Assembly: GCA_017623815.1 (NCBI GenBank)
Contig: JAGAOK010000050.1
Span: 1 to 43,794 of the forward strand
From: Lachnospiraceae bacterium
GTDB taxonomy: Bacteria; Bacillota; Clostridia; Lachnospirales; Lachnospiraceae
Length of the DNA: 43,794 nt
Direction of reading: 5' to 3'
Positions 34,982 through 43,794 of the stretch are shown piece by piece. Each line of letters opens with the position of its first letter. Position 1 is the stretch's first letter. The notes beneath the pieces are model-generated. The model did not search any database. It saw nothing but the letters and a program-made list of their open reading frames with translations, and had not been told where the DNA came from. Position numbers and translations under genes: made by a program.

Positions 34982-35797
34982 CTATCTTCTGAGGTTATTC
35001 GCCTGCTGCATCATATCATCCGTTGTCTGGATGGCTTTTGAATTCATCTCATATGCTCTCTGTGCCACAATCAGATTTACCATCTCATCCGCCACCTGAA
35101 CATTGGATCCCTCCAAATATCCCTGTGCAACCGAACTTCTGGACAATGCCGGATTTGTAAACTCATTCATTGCCTGTCCGCTTGCTTCCGTTATGCTATA
35201 AAGGCTTTCTTCTAACTTGTTAAGCCCCGATGGATTTTGGAACTGAAACAGTCCGATTGTAATCCCAAGGGACTGTGCATTATTGTTTTCATCCGGATAA
35301 CAAACCGTACCATCTGCCGAAATCGTAATGCGGGACATCACATAATTGGATCCGAAAGAAATCTTCCTTCCGTTAGAATCCAGCACGTAGCGTCCGTCCG
35401 TTGTGGAAAGTGTCAGATTATCGCCATCCACTGCCCAGATAAAATTACCATTTCTTGTATAACAGGTTTCTCCGTCCTCGCCCCTTACGGCAAAGAACCC
35501 ATCCCCCTGAATCGCAAATGCGGAGTCCGAACTATTTTCATATAAACTTCCCTGTTTGAACATCGATGTGATCGCCGCATTGCGGACACCGAGTCCCACC
35601 TGTGCTCCGATTGGTTTATTCGCTCCGTTCGCGGTCGTTGTCCTTGTCTGAAGATTCTGATAGAGAAGCGTCTTAAACTCTGCCACCTCTGTCTTATATC
35701 CGGTCGTATTGACATTGGAAAGGTTATTCGCAATTGTATCTACATTTGTCTGCTGCGCAATCATTCCGCTCGCTGCGGTCCATAAACTTCTTACCAT
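34982..35797 (-). CDS. flgG: Flagellar distal rod/hook-basal body protein FlgG (FlhP-like)
   Basis: A 271-residue axial flagellar protein. The N-terminal helix carries the rod/hook signature: LWTAASGMIAQQTNVDTIAN followed by NLSNVNTTGYK. The C-terminal helix EMVNLIVAQRAYEMNSKAIQ pairs with it in the filament. The central domain has DGFFAVRGEDGETCYTRNG. The length fits FlgG (distal rod, about 260 residues). In Bacillus the equivalent second copy after mbl is named flhP. It is secreted by the flagellar type III system. It sits between the FlgF-like gene (21-base gap) and the rod-binding gene. Confidence 0.92.
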   Translation of the reverse strand: MVRSLWTAASGMIAQQTNVDTIANNLSNVNTTGYKTEVAEFKTLLYQNLQTRTTTANGANKPIGAQVGLGVRNAAITSMFKQGSLYENSSDSAFAIQGDGFFAVRGEDGETCYTRNGNFIWAVDGDNLTLSTTDGRYVLDSNGRKISFGSNYVMSRITISADGTVCYPDENNNAQSLGITIGLFQFQNPSGLNKLEESLYSITEASGQAMNEFTNPALSRSSVAQGYLEGSNVQVADEMVNLIVAQRAYEMNSKAIQTTDDMMQQANNLRR

Positions 35798-35818
35798 ACT
35801 ACCATCCCTCCGTCACGC

Positions 35819-36592
35819 TTAAATCTTACCAAGCTGATTTGCTGCAATCTCCAAGGTACCGTCGATTGTCTGTATCATTTTCTGATTGGTTTCATAATTA
35901 CGCGAAACCGAAATAAGTTCTACCATCTCATTGATTACCGTCACATTTGATTGCTCAAGGTAACCGGAAAACACTTTTGCCGGTGCTTCGGTCTGCGTAG
36001 CCCCCTCCACCGGTCGGAAATAAGTCTCGCCATAATGCTCCAGATAATTGTAATCTTCAAAATCTGTCACCTGAAGATGCGCCACTACTCTTCCATCCTG
36101 CATAATCGCACCGGACTGATCAAACGAGGTCGGCTTTTTCGGATCTAAAGTGATATGCTTTCCATTCTCGTCCAGAACAAAGTCTCCGTCCTTGGTTACA
36201 AGTTCTCCCTTAACGTTCAATGTAAAAGATCCATCACGCGTGTATTTCACTGATGTCTCGCCACTCTTTGTCGTATATTCACAGGCAAAAAAACCATCTC
36301 CCGAAAGTGCCAGATCATAGGTATTGTCTGTCACCTTAAAAGCCCCCTGTGAAAAATCTGTATAGTTTTCTCCGATCTTAACCCCAAGTGACATCGTTCC
36401 GATGCCTCTTGCAATGGCAGGATCCGAGGAATCTTTAATTTTAATTGCCAATACATCATCAAACGACTGACTTGTTGCACCTTCTTTTTTAAATCCGACC
36501 GTTGCGGAATTTGCCAGGTTGTTCGTCAGTACATCCATTCGGTTTTGCTGATTTACCATTCCTGTCCATGCTGTATAGAGTCCTTTTACCAT
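35819..36592 (-). CDS. flgF: Flagellar proximal rod/hook-basal body protein FlgF (FlhO-like)
   Basis: A 257-residue axial protein of the same family as its neighbour, with LYTAWTGMVNQQNRMDVLTN and NLANSATVGFKKEG at the N-terminus and EMVELISVSRNYETNQKMIQ at the C-terminus. The middle has SGDGFFACEY. It corresponds to FlhO of Bacillus, which lies directly after mbl as here. It is expected in the flagellar rod, exported by the flagellar type III apparatus. It begins 21 bases after mbl, with no terminator between, so cell-shape and flagellar genes share a transcript. Confidence 0.9.
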   Translation of the reverse strand: MVKGLYTAWTGMVNQQNRMDVLTNNLANSATVGFKKEGATSQSFDDVLAIKIKDSSDPAIARGIGTMSLGVKIGENYTDFSQGAFKVTDNTYDLALSGDGFFACEYTTKSGETSVKYTRDGSFTLNVKGELVTKDGDFVLDENGKHITLDPKKPTSFDQSGAIMQDGRVVAHLQVTDFEDYNYLEHYGETYFRPVEGATQTEAPAKVFSGYLEQSNVTVINEMVELISVSRNYETNQKMIQTIDGTLEIAANQLGKI

Positions 36593-36613
36593 ACTACTCC
36601 TTTCGGCGACCGC

Positions 36614-37609
36614 TTATACCTCGTCTCTGTAACCTGCCAAGAATTCTACATACTTGCCTGTTCCGATTGCCACACATGTCATCGGATCCTCTGCCGTCAT
36701 CGTATTGATACCTGTCTTTGCATAAATCAAATCTTCCAATCCGCGAAGGAGACTTCCTCCTCCTGTCAGGACAATACCTCTGTCTGCGATATCCGCAGCA
36801 AGCTCCGGCGGCGTTTTCTCAAGTACGCTGTGAATAGTTTCGATAATCTGTGAGGTCGCTTCTCTTAAAGCTTCTTCTGTCTCTTCACTGGTTACCTCCA
36901 CCGTTCGCGGAAGACCTGTGACCAGGTTACGTCCACGTACTTCCACGGAATCCACTTCCGGTCTCTTATAGGCAGAACCGATCTTGATTTTAAGGTCTTC
37001 TGCGGTTCTTTCACCAATCAATAAATTATGTTTCTTTCTCATATAACGAACAATTGCTTCGTCAAAATCATCTCCTGCAATCTTGATCGATGCACTCACA
37101 ACTGTTCCCCCAAGGGAAATTACCGCGATATCAGATGTACCTCCTCCGATATCTACAATCATATTTCCACATGGTTTCGAAATGTCGATTCCCGCACCGA
37201 TTGCTGCTGCGATGGGTTCCTCAATAATAGAAACCTCTCTTGCACCTGCCTGATAAGTTGCATCCTCAACCGCTTTTTTCTCTACCTCTGTAACGCCACT
37301 TGGCACACACACGGCTATCCTCGGTTTACGAAACGTCTTCTTCCCAAGTGCTTTCTGGATGAAATATTTCATCATCTTCTCTGTCACGGTGTAATCTGAT
37401 ATAACACCCTGTCTGAGCGGTCTTACCGCTACAATATTTCCCGGTGTTCGTCCAAGCATAAGTCTTGCATCTTCACCGATTGCTTTGATTTTATTCGTAT
37501 CGCGGTCAAAAGCCACCACACTCGGCTCTTTTAACACAACGCCTTTTCCTCTGATATAAACAAGAATACTTGCGGTTCCTAAATCAATTCCGATATCTGT
37601 ATACTGCAT
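36614..37609 (-). CDS. mbl: MreB-family cell-shape protein, Mbl type
   Basis: A 331-residue bacterial actin. Its ATP-binding blocks are intact: DIGIDLGTASILVYIRGKG (phosphate 1), MIVDIGGGTSDIAVISLGG (phosphate 2) and GIVLTGGGSLLRGL (adenosine). It polymerises on the inner membrane face and directs lateral wall synthesis in rod-shaped cells. I call it Mbl rather than MreB because the flhO-flhP type genes follow and mreC/mreD do not. GGGGAAAG lies about 6 bases before the ATG. It is transcribed from the promoter at 37696-37724 with a leader of about 80 bases. Confidence 0.9.
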   Translation of the reverse strand: MQYTDIGIDLGTASILVYIRGKGVVLKEPSVVAFDRDTNKIKAIGEDARLMLGRTPGNIVAVRPLRQGVISDYTVTEKMMKYFIQKALGKKTFRKPRIAVCVPSGVTEVEKKAVEDATYQAGAREVSIIEEPIAAAIGAGIDISKPCGNMIVDIGGGTSDIAVISLGGTVVSASIKIAGDDFDEAIVRYMRKKHNLLIGERTAEDLKIKIGSAYKRPEVDSVEVRGRNLVTGLPRTVEVTSEETEEALREATSQIIETIHSVLEKTPPELAADIADRGIVLTGGGSLLRGLEDLIYAKTGINTMTAEDPMTCVAIGTGKYVEFLAGYRDEV

Positions 37610-37695
37610 CTTCTTTCCCCTTTCATGGTTTTCCTTTTATTGATATAGCAGGCAATTTACCCGCTCTGATGGTCAAAATTTGCATACGCGCAATT

Positions 37696-37724
37696 ATTAT
37701 AGCGCATTTCCATACCATTTTCAA
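37696..37724 (-). promoter_or_regulatory. Strong sigma-A promoter of the mbl-flagellar operon
   Basis: On the minus strand: TTGAAA, a 17-base spacer and TATAAT, preceded by a second TTGAAAA and AT-rich DNA. It is about 85 bases before the mbl ATG and is the best consensus promoter seen in the window. It lies in the 286-base gap between uvrA and mbl, which otherwise holds only the hairpin at 37780-37824. Confidence 0.8.
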
Positions 37725-37779
37725 AGGATTTTCAAAGAATTTACACTTTTTTTCGGAATAAGACAAGAACAAGAGCAAA

Positions 37780-37824
37780 GACGCACAGTTTTCGGAAGAT
37801 TTCTTCCTTGAAATTCTGTGCGTC
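37780..37824 (-). terminator. Long hairpin, probable uvrA terminator
   Basis: The outer stem is 9 bp (GACGCACAG / CTGTGCGTC). Inner paired segments (TTTC/GAAA and GGAAG/CTTCC on the minus strand) make almost the whole 45 bases one folded arm. On the minus strand it is followed by TTTGCTCTTGTTC, which is only moderately U-rich. It lies about 70 bases after the uvrA stop and 55 bases before the mbl promoter. Confidence 0.6.
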
Positions 37825-37895
37825 CATGCCCATGATATACTGTTTTCAACTTGTTCGTATATATTATCGGCTTACTCTCTGAAAACCTTTAGTAT

Positions 37896-40727
37896 TTATT
37901 TTAACATTTTTTTGATATAAATCCCGGTATAGGATCCCGGGACCTGCGCCACTTCTTCCGGTGTTCCTTTCGCGATAATCTCCCCGCCACCTTCTCCTCC
38001 TTCCGGACCGATATCAATAATATAATCCGCCGTCTTAATGACATCCAGATTATGTTCGATAACCAAAACGGTATTTCCGCCTTCCGTGAGTCTTTGCAAA
38101 ATCTCTACCAGTTTGTGCACATCCGCAAAATGAAGTCCTGTTGTCGGTTCATCCAGAATATAGATGGTTTTTCCCGTGCTTCGTTTTGAAAGTTCCGTTG
38201 CCAGTTTGACACGCTGCGCTTCACCACCCGAAAGCGTAGTAGACGGCTGTCCGAGTTGCACATAAGAAAGACCCACATCGTAGAGCGTCTGTATCTTACG
38301 ATGAATCTGCGGAATATTCTCAAAAAATCCCAGTGCTTCTTCCACTGTCATGGCAAGTACATCTGCAATGGTCTTTCCTTTGTATTTCACATCAAGCGTT
38401 TCTCTGTTATAACGTTTCCCGCCACACACCTCACAAGGTACATAGACATCCGGAAGAAAATGCATCTCAATCTTAAGGATCCCATCGCCGCTGCAGGCTT
38501 CACAGCGACCGCCTTTGACATTAAAGCTGAAACGCCCCTTTTTATATCCTTTCGCCTTCGCATCCTGAGTGGATGCAAACAAATCTCGGATCTGATCAAA
38601 CACACCGGTATAGGTCGCCGGATTGGAACGCGGCGTTCTTCCGATCGGAGACTGGTCAATATTGATTACTTTATCAAGCTGTTCAATTCCCTTTATATTT
38701 TTATGCTTGCCCGGTATGGTAAGCGCACGGTTTAAATCATGCGCCAGTCTTTTATATACAATCTCATTAACCAGCGAAGATTTACCAGAACCCGACACAC
38801 CGGTCACACAGGTCATGACCCCCAGCGGAATATCTACATTGACATTTTTTAAGTTATTTTCTGCCGCTCCGGTTACCTTAAGGTAACTTGTAGCGCGTTT
38901 ACGCATTTTCGGTACCGGTATCTTCTTTGCACCGCTCAGATACTGCCCTGTCACCGATTCGGGAATCTTCATAATATCTTCCGCCCGACCTTCCGCAACT
39001 ACCTCTCCGCCGTGACTTCCCGCTCCCGGTCCGATATCCACAATCCAGTCTGCCTCACGCATCGTATCCTCATCGTGTTCTACCACAAGAAGCGTATTGC
39101 CAAGGTCCCTGAGTCTCTTCAGCGCTGCCAATAGTTTGTCATTATCTCTCTGGTGCAGACCGATACTCGGTTCATCCAGAATATAACACACTCCAACAAG
39201 TCCGGAGCCAATCTGCGTCGCCAGACGGATACGCTGCGCTTCTCCGCCGGAAAGCGTTCCGGTGGCGCGTGACAGAGAAAGATATTCCAAACCAACGTTC
39301 ACCAGAAATCCGACGCGGTTGCGGATTTCTTTGATAATTCTTTTTCCAATCAGCTGCTGTTGCTCCGTCAGTTCCAGATTTTCCAAAAATTCATGAAGCC
39401 TCTTAATGGACATGGATGTAATCTCATGAATATTTTTATCTGCAATCGTCACAGCAAGCGACTCCTTTTTCAGTCGCATTCCGCCACACTCTTCACACGG
39501 AGTGATACTCATAAATGCTTCGTACTCCTGTTTCATGGTCTCTGATCCCGTCTCGCGATATCGACGGTTCATATTCTTGACCAAGCCCTCAAACGCAACC
39601 GGGTATACACCTTTTCCGCGTTGTCCCTCATAGTAAACATCAACCTCTTCGCCGCCCGTACCGTGTATCAGGATATCACGGATTTTTTGCGGATAATCCT
39701 GAAACGGAGTATCCAGACTAAATTGATATCTTTTGCAAAGCGCCTGCAAAATCGCATTGGTAAAGCTGCCCTTCTGATAACAGGACTGCCAGCCCATTGC
39801 CACAATGGCTCCTTCATTGATACTGAGGGATTCATCCGGAATCATGAGTTCCGATGCAAATTCCATTTTATAGCCAAGTCCGAAACAACACGGACATGCT
39901 CCGAACGGATTGTTAAACGAAAAGCTTCTCGGCTCAATTTCATCGATACTGACACCGCAATCCGGACAAGAAAAGCTCTGACTGAAATTCATCGGCTCTC
40001 CCTCTCCGGTATCAACCACCAAAAGTCCTTCTGCCAGTTCCAGTGCATTTTCCACAGAACCTGTCAGACGCTGCTCAATCCCCTCTTTCATAATCAATCT
40101 GTCCACGACAATCTCAATCGTATGTTTGATATTTTTATCGAGTTTGATTTCCTCCGAAAGTTCATACAGATTCCCGTCAATGCGGACACGTACATAGCCG
40201 CTTCGCTTTGCACGGTCAAGCACCTTGACATGTTCTCCTTTTCTTCCGCGCACAATCGGCGCCAGAATCTGCAGGCGCGTACGTTCCGGAAGCATCATGA
40301 TCTGATCCACCATCTGATCCACCGTCTGCTTGGCAATTACCTTTCCGCATTTCGGACAATGCGGAGTCCCGACGCGCGCATAAAGAAGTCGGAAATAATC
40401 ATAGATTTCCGTCACGGTTCCGACGGTAGAACGTGGATTCCGATTGGTTGATTTCTGATCGATGGAAATTGCCGGTGACAACCCTTCGATATTTTCCACA
40501 TCCGGTTTCTCCATCTGTCCCAAAAACATACGGGCATACGAAGACAAGGACTCCATATAGCGCCTTTGTCCCTCCGCATAAATTGTATCAAACGCCAGTG
40601 AAGATTTTCCGGAACCGGAAAGTCCCGTCAAAACAACCAGTTCATTTCTCGGAATATTCAAATCAATATTTTTCAGATTGTGCTCTTTCGCACCTCTGAT
40701 TTTAATAAACTCTTTTTTGTCACTCAT
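37896..40727 (-). CDS. uvrA: Excinuclease ABC subunit A
   Basis: A 943-residue damage-recognition ATPase of nucleotide excision repair, acting as a dimer with UvrB. It has two ABC modules. The first Walker A is [15 protein letters not shown] (35-49) and the second [15 protein letters not shown]. The signature segments are [17 protein letters not shown] and [17 protein letters not shown]. Cys pairs for structural zinc are seen in [14 protein letters not shown] and [17 protein letters not shown]. The length is normal. It follows the DHHW gene by about 20 bases and appears to be the last gene of a uvrB-MBOAT-DHHW-uvrA transcript. Confidence 0.98.
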   Translation of the reverse strand: MSDKKEFIKIRGAKEHNLKNIDLNIPRNELVVLTGLSGSGKSSLAFDTIYAEGQRRYMESLSSYARMFLGQMEKPDVENIEGLSPAISIDQKSTNRNPRSTVGTVTEIYDYFRLLYARVGTPHCPKCGKVIAKQTVDQMVDQIMMLPERTRLQILAPIVRGRKGEHVKVLDRAKRSGYVRVRIDGNLYELSEEIKLDKNIKHTIEIVVDRLIMKEGIEQRLTGSVENALELAEGLLVVDTGEGEPMNFSQSFSCPDCGVSIDEIEPRSFSFNNPFGACPCCFGLGYKMEFASELMIPDESLSINEGAIVAMGWQSCYQKGSFTNAILQALCKRYQFSLDTPFQDYPQKIRDILIHGTGGEEVDVYYEGQRGKGVYPVAFEGLVKNMNRRYRETGSETMKQEYEAFMSITPCEECGGMRLKKESLAVTIADKNIHEITSMSIKRLHEFLENLELTEQQQLIGKRIIKEIRNRVGFLVNVGLEYLSLSRATGTLSGGEAQRIRLATQIGSGLVGVCYILDEPSIGLHQRDNDKLLAALKRLRDLGNTLLVVEHDEDTMREADWIVDIGPGAGSHGGEVVAEGRAEDIMKIPESVTGQYLSGAKKIPVPKMRKRATSYLKVTGAAENNLKNVNVDIPLGVMTCVTGVSGSGKSSLVNEIVYKRLAHDLNRALTIPGKHKNIKGIEQLDKVINIDQSPIGRTPRSNPATYTGVFDQIRDLFASTQDAKAKGYKKGRFSFNVKGGRCEACSGDGILKIEMHFLPDVYVPCEVCGGKRYNRETLDVKYKGKTIADVLAMTVEEALGFFENIPQIHRKIQTLYDVGLSYVQLGQPSTTLSGGEAQRVKLATELSKRSTGKTIYILDEPTTGLHFADVHKLVEILQRLTEGGNTVLVIEHNLDVIKTADYIIDIGPEGGEGGGEIIAKGTPEEVAQVPGSYTGIYIKKMLK

Positions 40728-40747
40728 AGCCTGACTCTTCTCCTCAT

Positions 40748-41884
40748 TTATTCGTATGTCACATTTGCCAGATTCACATAAGCATAAAGATCATCCACAA
40801 ATGACCGCTCTGCATTTTCATATACCACCACATCCGGACGCAAAGTTTCCACATAATACTGCATCCGCTCATAATTCTGTCTGGAAATCAGATACACTTC
40901 CTTATAGCGGTAAGTAAAATATTTCGCATTGTCCTGTAAAAAACTATCCTGCAAAATGAGAATTGTCTGATCCGACAAAGCCTTCTCATTCGTAAAATGC
41001 TGCACGCTGGTACCTTCCATGTGATCCAGTTTAAAGGCAAGTTCCCAGTCCTGCACGACACTTTCGCTATACTCCGGTTTTAATGTATAAACCGGAACCA
41101 TCTCCGGAATCGGAACTGCCAGATATGCCACCTGTTTTTCTTCATGCGTAAGATTAAAAGCATCTTCCGACAAAGCCGGAACCAGCGGATTTTCCTCTCT
41201 TACTTTTTCGCTGAGCAATTTCAGACATGCCATGGCACCAAGATCATTCCAATGCGCGCAATCATAGCTTTTATTATAAATCTTCTGTGTCTTTTTCAGT
41301 TCTTCGTATTCTTGTAGCGGAATTACATAAGGAACACCTGCATCATCCAGCTTCCGCGAAAGCATCTCCATGACACTCTCATTATCTGCCACATGAATAC
41401 TGTCGGAGATATACTCCCCGTAAACCGTCTTTTTATCCAGTCCCGTCATAAACACAAACGGGATTCCCTGCTCATCCAGATACGCATCCGTACGCGCCAG
41501 ATACGTCACAAGGCTGTCGATCAGCGCTTCATCTGTTGCCAGATTCTGATAGGCGCGGACATAGTCCCTGTCTGCAGGGAAAATCTCTTTTTCCTCTCCG
41601 TACATATGCAGACCATCAGAAAACTCCCCAAACAAGGAATGGATGGAAACCGAATACGCACGGACCGCTTCCTCACGGAATCCGACACGGTCTTCCACAT
41701 AATGACCGTACCACTCATTGATTGCGCGATCAAACCCCCAGCCCGGCCACATCGTCATACGGCGGTTTTCCAGCGTAGAGTCAATCACCTCCGTGGTATC
41801 AAGCATGCAAAACGGAACCGTGATCATTGTAAGAAACGCAATACAAAATATTATATTTACTATTTTCATTTTTTTCTTTTCCAT
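40748..41884 (-). CDS. DHHW/AlgX-like SGNH-type protein, partner of the MBOAT acyltransferase
   Basis: A 378-residue protein with an N-terminal membrane anchor ([18 protein letters not shown]) and an extracytoplasmic domain. Features of the DHHW/AlgJ-AlgX family are [25 protein letters not shown] (58-71), a His-Trp block [11 protein letters not shown] (207-217) and a late Ser block ILQDSFLQD (310-318). Such proteins take an acyl group delivered through the membrane by an MBOAT protein and pass it to a glycan. Two positions depart from the usual pattern: the block reads Asp-x-x-His-Trp instead of Asp-x-His-Trp, and Gln replaces the Gly before Asp-Ser. It is 26 bases downstream of the MBOAT gene and about 20 bases before uvrA. 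Confidence 0.8.
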   Translation of the reverse strand: MEKKKMKIVNIIFCIAFLTMITVPFCMLDTTEVIDSTLENRRMTMWPGWGFDRAINEWYGHYVEDRVGFREEAVRAYSVSIHSLFGEFSDGLHMYGEEKEIFPADRDYVRAYQNLATDEALIDSLVTYLARTDAYLDEQGIPFVFMTGLDKKTVYGEYISDSIHVADNESVMEMLSRKLDDAGVPYVIPLQEYEELKKTQKIYNKSYDCAHWNDLGAMACLKLLSEKVREENPLVPALSEDAFNLTHEEKQVAYLAVPIPEMVPVYTLKPEYSESVVQDWELAFKLDHMEGTSVQHFTNEKALSDQTILILQDSFLQDNAKYFTYRYKEVYLISRQNYERMQYYVETLRPDVVVYENAERSFVDDLYAYVNLANVTYE

Positions 41885-41910
41885 AAGTTTTCATTCCTTT
41901 ATCCGCTCAA

Positions 41911-43416
41911 TCAGAAGCGGAAATAAATAAACGGATTATACGAACTGTTGATAACATACACATAACAAACAGCCAAAAGCATAAGCAGAAAAATTCGTTT
42001 TAAAATTTGTCCTGCAAACACCATCGCCTCCGGGTATTGTTTTGCTGCTATGATCCCCTTCTCCTGCAAAGTCGCCCATACCTGCTTCCATGGCACACAC
42101 GCCAAAAGCGCAATCGTCAGATAGCAGATCATCTGGTTATTCAGATAGAATCGCAGACCATACGCAGTAAAGGCACCTGCATTCGCCCCAAACATTACCG
42201 CCAGATAATCCGTAAACCGTGACAGATCCACAATACCGAAAAGCACCCATCCAAGCATCACTACCAGCATGGTATAGATCCAGCCAAGCACGGATTTCAA
42301 AACACCCGGCTGCTTTCCATCTTTTTCCGGCGCTCCCCTTCCACTCAGGCCTTTCTCCGTCAGAAATCGCTCGAGCAGGATAAAAAATCCATGCCAGATG
42401 CCCCAAAGCAAAAATCCCCATGCGGCGCCGTGCCAGATTCCGGTTGCCAAAAAGACAATTGCCAGATTCACATACACATTTCCTCTGCGATTTCCGCCAA
42501 GCGGGATATAGAGATAATCGCGAAACCATCCTGAGAGCGAGATATGCCAGCGGCGCCAGAACTCACGTACCGAGCGGGAAATATATGGATAATTAAAGTT
42601 CTCCGCAAACTCAAATCCAAATATCCGCCCCAGACCGATTGCCATATCCGAATATCCCGAAAAGTCAAAATAAATCTGCAGAGTATAAGCAATCGCGCCA
42701 AGCCACGCAACCTGTGCGCTCATTGTTGCAAACTCTCCTGCTAGGATAGAGTTTGCCAATTCTCCGGTCATATTTGCAAGAATTGCTTTCTTTGCCAAGC
42801 CGATAACAAAGCGCTCAATTCCCGAAGCAAAACGCTCCGCTGAATGTTCGCGCCGAATCAGAGCATCGCTTACGTCCTTATAGCGTACAATCGGTCCGGC
42901 AATCAGCTGCGGGAACATGGAAATATAAAGCGCCAGACGAAACGGATTGCGCTGCGCGGCTTCTCCCCGGTAAACATCAATCACATAAGAAAGTCCCTGA
43001 AAGGTATAAAAAGAAATACCGATCGGAAGTGCAATCTCAATCACCGGAACCGATTCGGACAACCGGTGCAGTGTCTCCGAGACAAAAGCCAGATATTTAA
43101 AAACAAATAAAATACCGATATTGAGCACAACCGCAATGGTAACCGCCGCCTTCTTCTGTCTGCCGATTGTATTTATCTTCCCTCCGGACGATACGTTGTC
43201 GACCAACGCGTTACAGCGCGAAATCCACATTCCGAGCACGTAATTTACCAAAATAGACCCAAGCATCACCCAGACAAACTTCGGCTCACCCCAGGCGTAA
43301 AAAAACAAACTGGCTAAAAGCAGATAGTAATTTTTGAGCCGGGACGGCATGAGATAATATAGTATGATTGTAATAGGCAAAAATACACATAAAAATATAA
43401 TGGTAGAAAAAACCAT
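41911..43416 (-). CDS. MBOAT family membrane O-acyltransferase (AlgI/PatA-like)
   Basis: A 501-residue polytopic membrane protein. It opens MVFSTIIFLCVFLPITIILY. The family blocks are PIGISFYTFQGLSYVIDVYR (131-150), FPQLIAGPIVRY, YFDFSGYSDMAIGLGRIFG, and FWRRWHISLSGWFRDYLYIP (286-305), followed by GIWHGAAWGF in which His329 is the conserved catalytic histidine. It moves acyl groups, usually acetyl, from the cytoplasm to an extracytoplasmic glycan, working with a DHHW/AlgX-type protein, here the next gene. GAGGG lies 6 bases before the ATG, and the start is only 2 bases after the uvrB stop, so it depends on uvrB transcription unless a promoter lies within uvrB. Confidence 0.94.
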   Translation of the reverse strand: MVFSTIIFLCVFLPITIILYYLMPSRLKNYYLLLASLFFYAWGEPKFVWVMLGSILVNYVLGMWISRCNALVDNVSSGGKINTIGRQKKAAVTIAVVLNIGILFVFKYLAFVSETLHRLSESVPVIEIALPIGISFYTFQGLSYVIDVYRGEAAQRNPFRLALYISMFPQLIAGPIVRYKDVSDALIRREHSAERFASGIERFVIGLAKKAILANMTGELANSILAGEFATMSAQVAWLGAIAYTLQIYFDFSGYSDMAIGLGRIFGFEFAENFNYPYISRSVREFWRRWHISLSGWFRDYLYIPLGGNRRGNVYVNLAIVFLATGIWHGAAWGFLLWGIWHGFFILLERFLTEKGLSGRGAPEKDGKQPGVLKSVLGWIYTMLVVMLGWVLFGIVDLSRFTDYLAVMFGANAGAFTAYGLRFYLNNQMICYLTIALLACVPWKQVWATLQEKGIIAAKQYPEAMVFAGQILKRIFLLMLLAVCYVYVINSSYNPFIYFRF

Positions 43417-43418
43417 GG

Positions 43419-43794
43419 TTATCCCTCTATTTCATGTAAATGTTTCTTTAGTTCTATCATTTGGTCGCGAAGCTTCGCGGCCGTCTCAAAGTCAAGATCG
43501 GAAGCTGCTTTCTTCATCTGACGCTGCACCTTTCCGATCAGCTCTGTCAGTTCCTCAGCGCTCATGGATTCCGGATCTTTTTCCATACGGGTCTCCTTAG
43601 AATCCACAGATTTGGAAATACTGATCAGATCACGAATTTCTTTCTTGACCGACTGCGGCGTAATACCATGCTCATGGTTGTACGCATCCTGAATGCTGCG
43701 TCTGCGCTCCGTCTCCTCGATTGCGCTCTTCATCGAATCGGTCATCGTATCCGCATACATAATGACATGACCGTTTACATTACGCGCCGCACGG
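43419..43794 (-). CDS. uvrB: Excinuclease ABC subunit B, C-terminal part (cut by window edge)
   Basis: Only the last 125 codons or so are in the window; the frame continues past the right edge. The visible part begins [20 protein letters not shown], the conserved helicase motif VI region of UvrB with its arginines, and continues [20 protein letters not shown]. It ends with the UVR motif ([20 protein letters not shown]), which contacts UvrC or UvrA. The C-terminus therefore looks complete. UvrB receives damaged DNA from UvrA and positions UvrC for incision. The MBOAT gene starts 2 bases after its stop codon. Confidence 0.96.
   Translation of the reverse strand, partial: RAARNVNGHVIMYADTMTDSMKSAIEETERRRSIQDAYNHEHGITPQSVKKEIRDLISISKSVDSKETRMEKDPESMSAEELTELIGKVQRQMKKAASDLDFETAAKLRDQMIELKKHLHEIEG

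Noticed and set aside
39621..40451. Open frame of 276 codons on the plus strand
   Set aside because: It is antisense to uvrA, whose own sequence is complete and conserved here.
1..43794. CRISPR arrays, tRNA or rRNA genes, insertion sequences, prophage or defence genes
   Set aside because: No repeat-spacer pattern, cloverleaf-like element, transposase, integrase or nuclease gene was found on reading both strands. The tandem similarities are all between paralogous coding genes.

Overview
The window looks like a chromosomal segment from a Gram-positive, moderate-GC Clostridia, most likely a motile Lachnospiraceae. This is an inference from family content and gene order: mbl-flhO-flhP, comFC-yvyF, cdaA-cdaR-glmM and a long-form leuA. 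There is no rRNA, tRNA, CRISPR array or insertion sequence that I could see. Genes are tightly packed, the largest gap being about 290 bases (37.6-37.9 kb). Almost everything is on the minus strand; only three genes read plus.

1-24 kb is a cell-surface polysaccharide locus. It holds a sialyltransferase-fold glycosyltransferase (71-1180, +), several polytopic GT-C type membrane proteins (1157-3187, 8161-10461, 16734-18215), a DUF6020-like membrane protein (3306-4937, +), three tandem acyltransferase-3 proteins (4846-8157), dTDP-rhamnose synthesis protein RmlD (10485-11336), a DUF2304/GT2 pair, a further GT2, a GT4, a fucosyltransferase-like enzyme (14617-15399, +), a DUF3048 lipoprotein (15456-16628), three tandem GT2 enzymes (18239-21305), a DUF2142 membrane protein and a 227-residue membrane-anchored partner. 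Together these suggest a rhamnose-containing, acyl-decorated wall or capsule glycan. No flippase, ABC exporter or polymerase is visible here, so the locus probably continues beyond the left edge.

24-29.7 kb is housekeeping metabolism: leuA, whose 3' end runs directly into the polysaccharide genes; ptsH (HPr) with its own promoter and terminator; and the cell-wall/c-di-AMP genes glmM, cdaR and cdaA.

29.7-34.5 kb continues the same direction with two membrane proteins of unknown function, the flagellar-operon zinc protein YvyF, the competence-type phosphoribosyltransferase ComFC and the helicase RecD2. 34.5-37.7 kb is a separate transcription unit: a good sigma-A promoter, mbl (MreB family), two flagellar rod/hook proteins, a FlgJ-type rod-binding protein and a terminator.

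37.9-43.8 kb is the nucleotide excision repair pair uvrB (cut by the right edge) and uvrA. They are separated by an MBOAT O-acyltransferase and its DHHW/AlgX-like partner, an unusual insertion of a glycan O-acetylation cassette inside a repair operon.

The points most worth a second look are the uvrB-[MBOAT-DHHW]-uvrA arrangement, the uncharacterised membrane pair upstream of cdaA, a GT-C paralogue (8161-9246) that appears to have lost its catalytic loop, and the divergent promoter at 14.5 kb, which sits inside an inverted repeat and is followed by a terminator-like leader hairpin.
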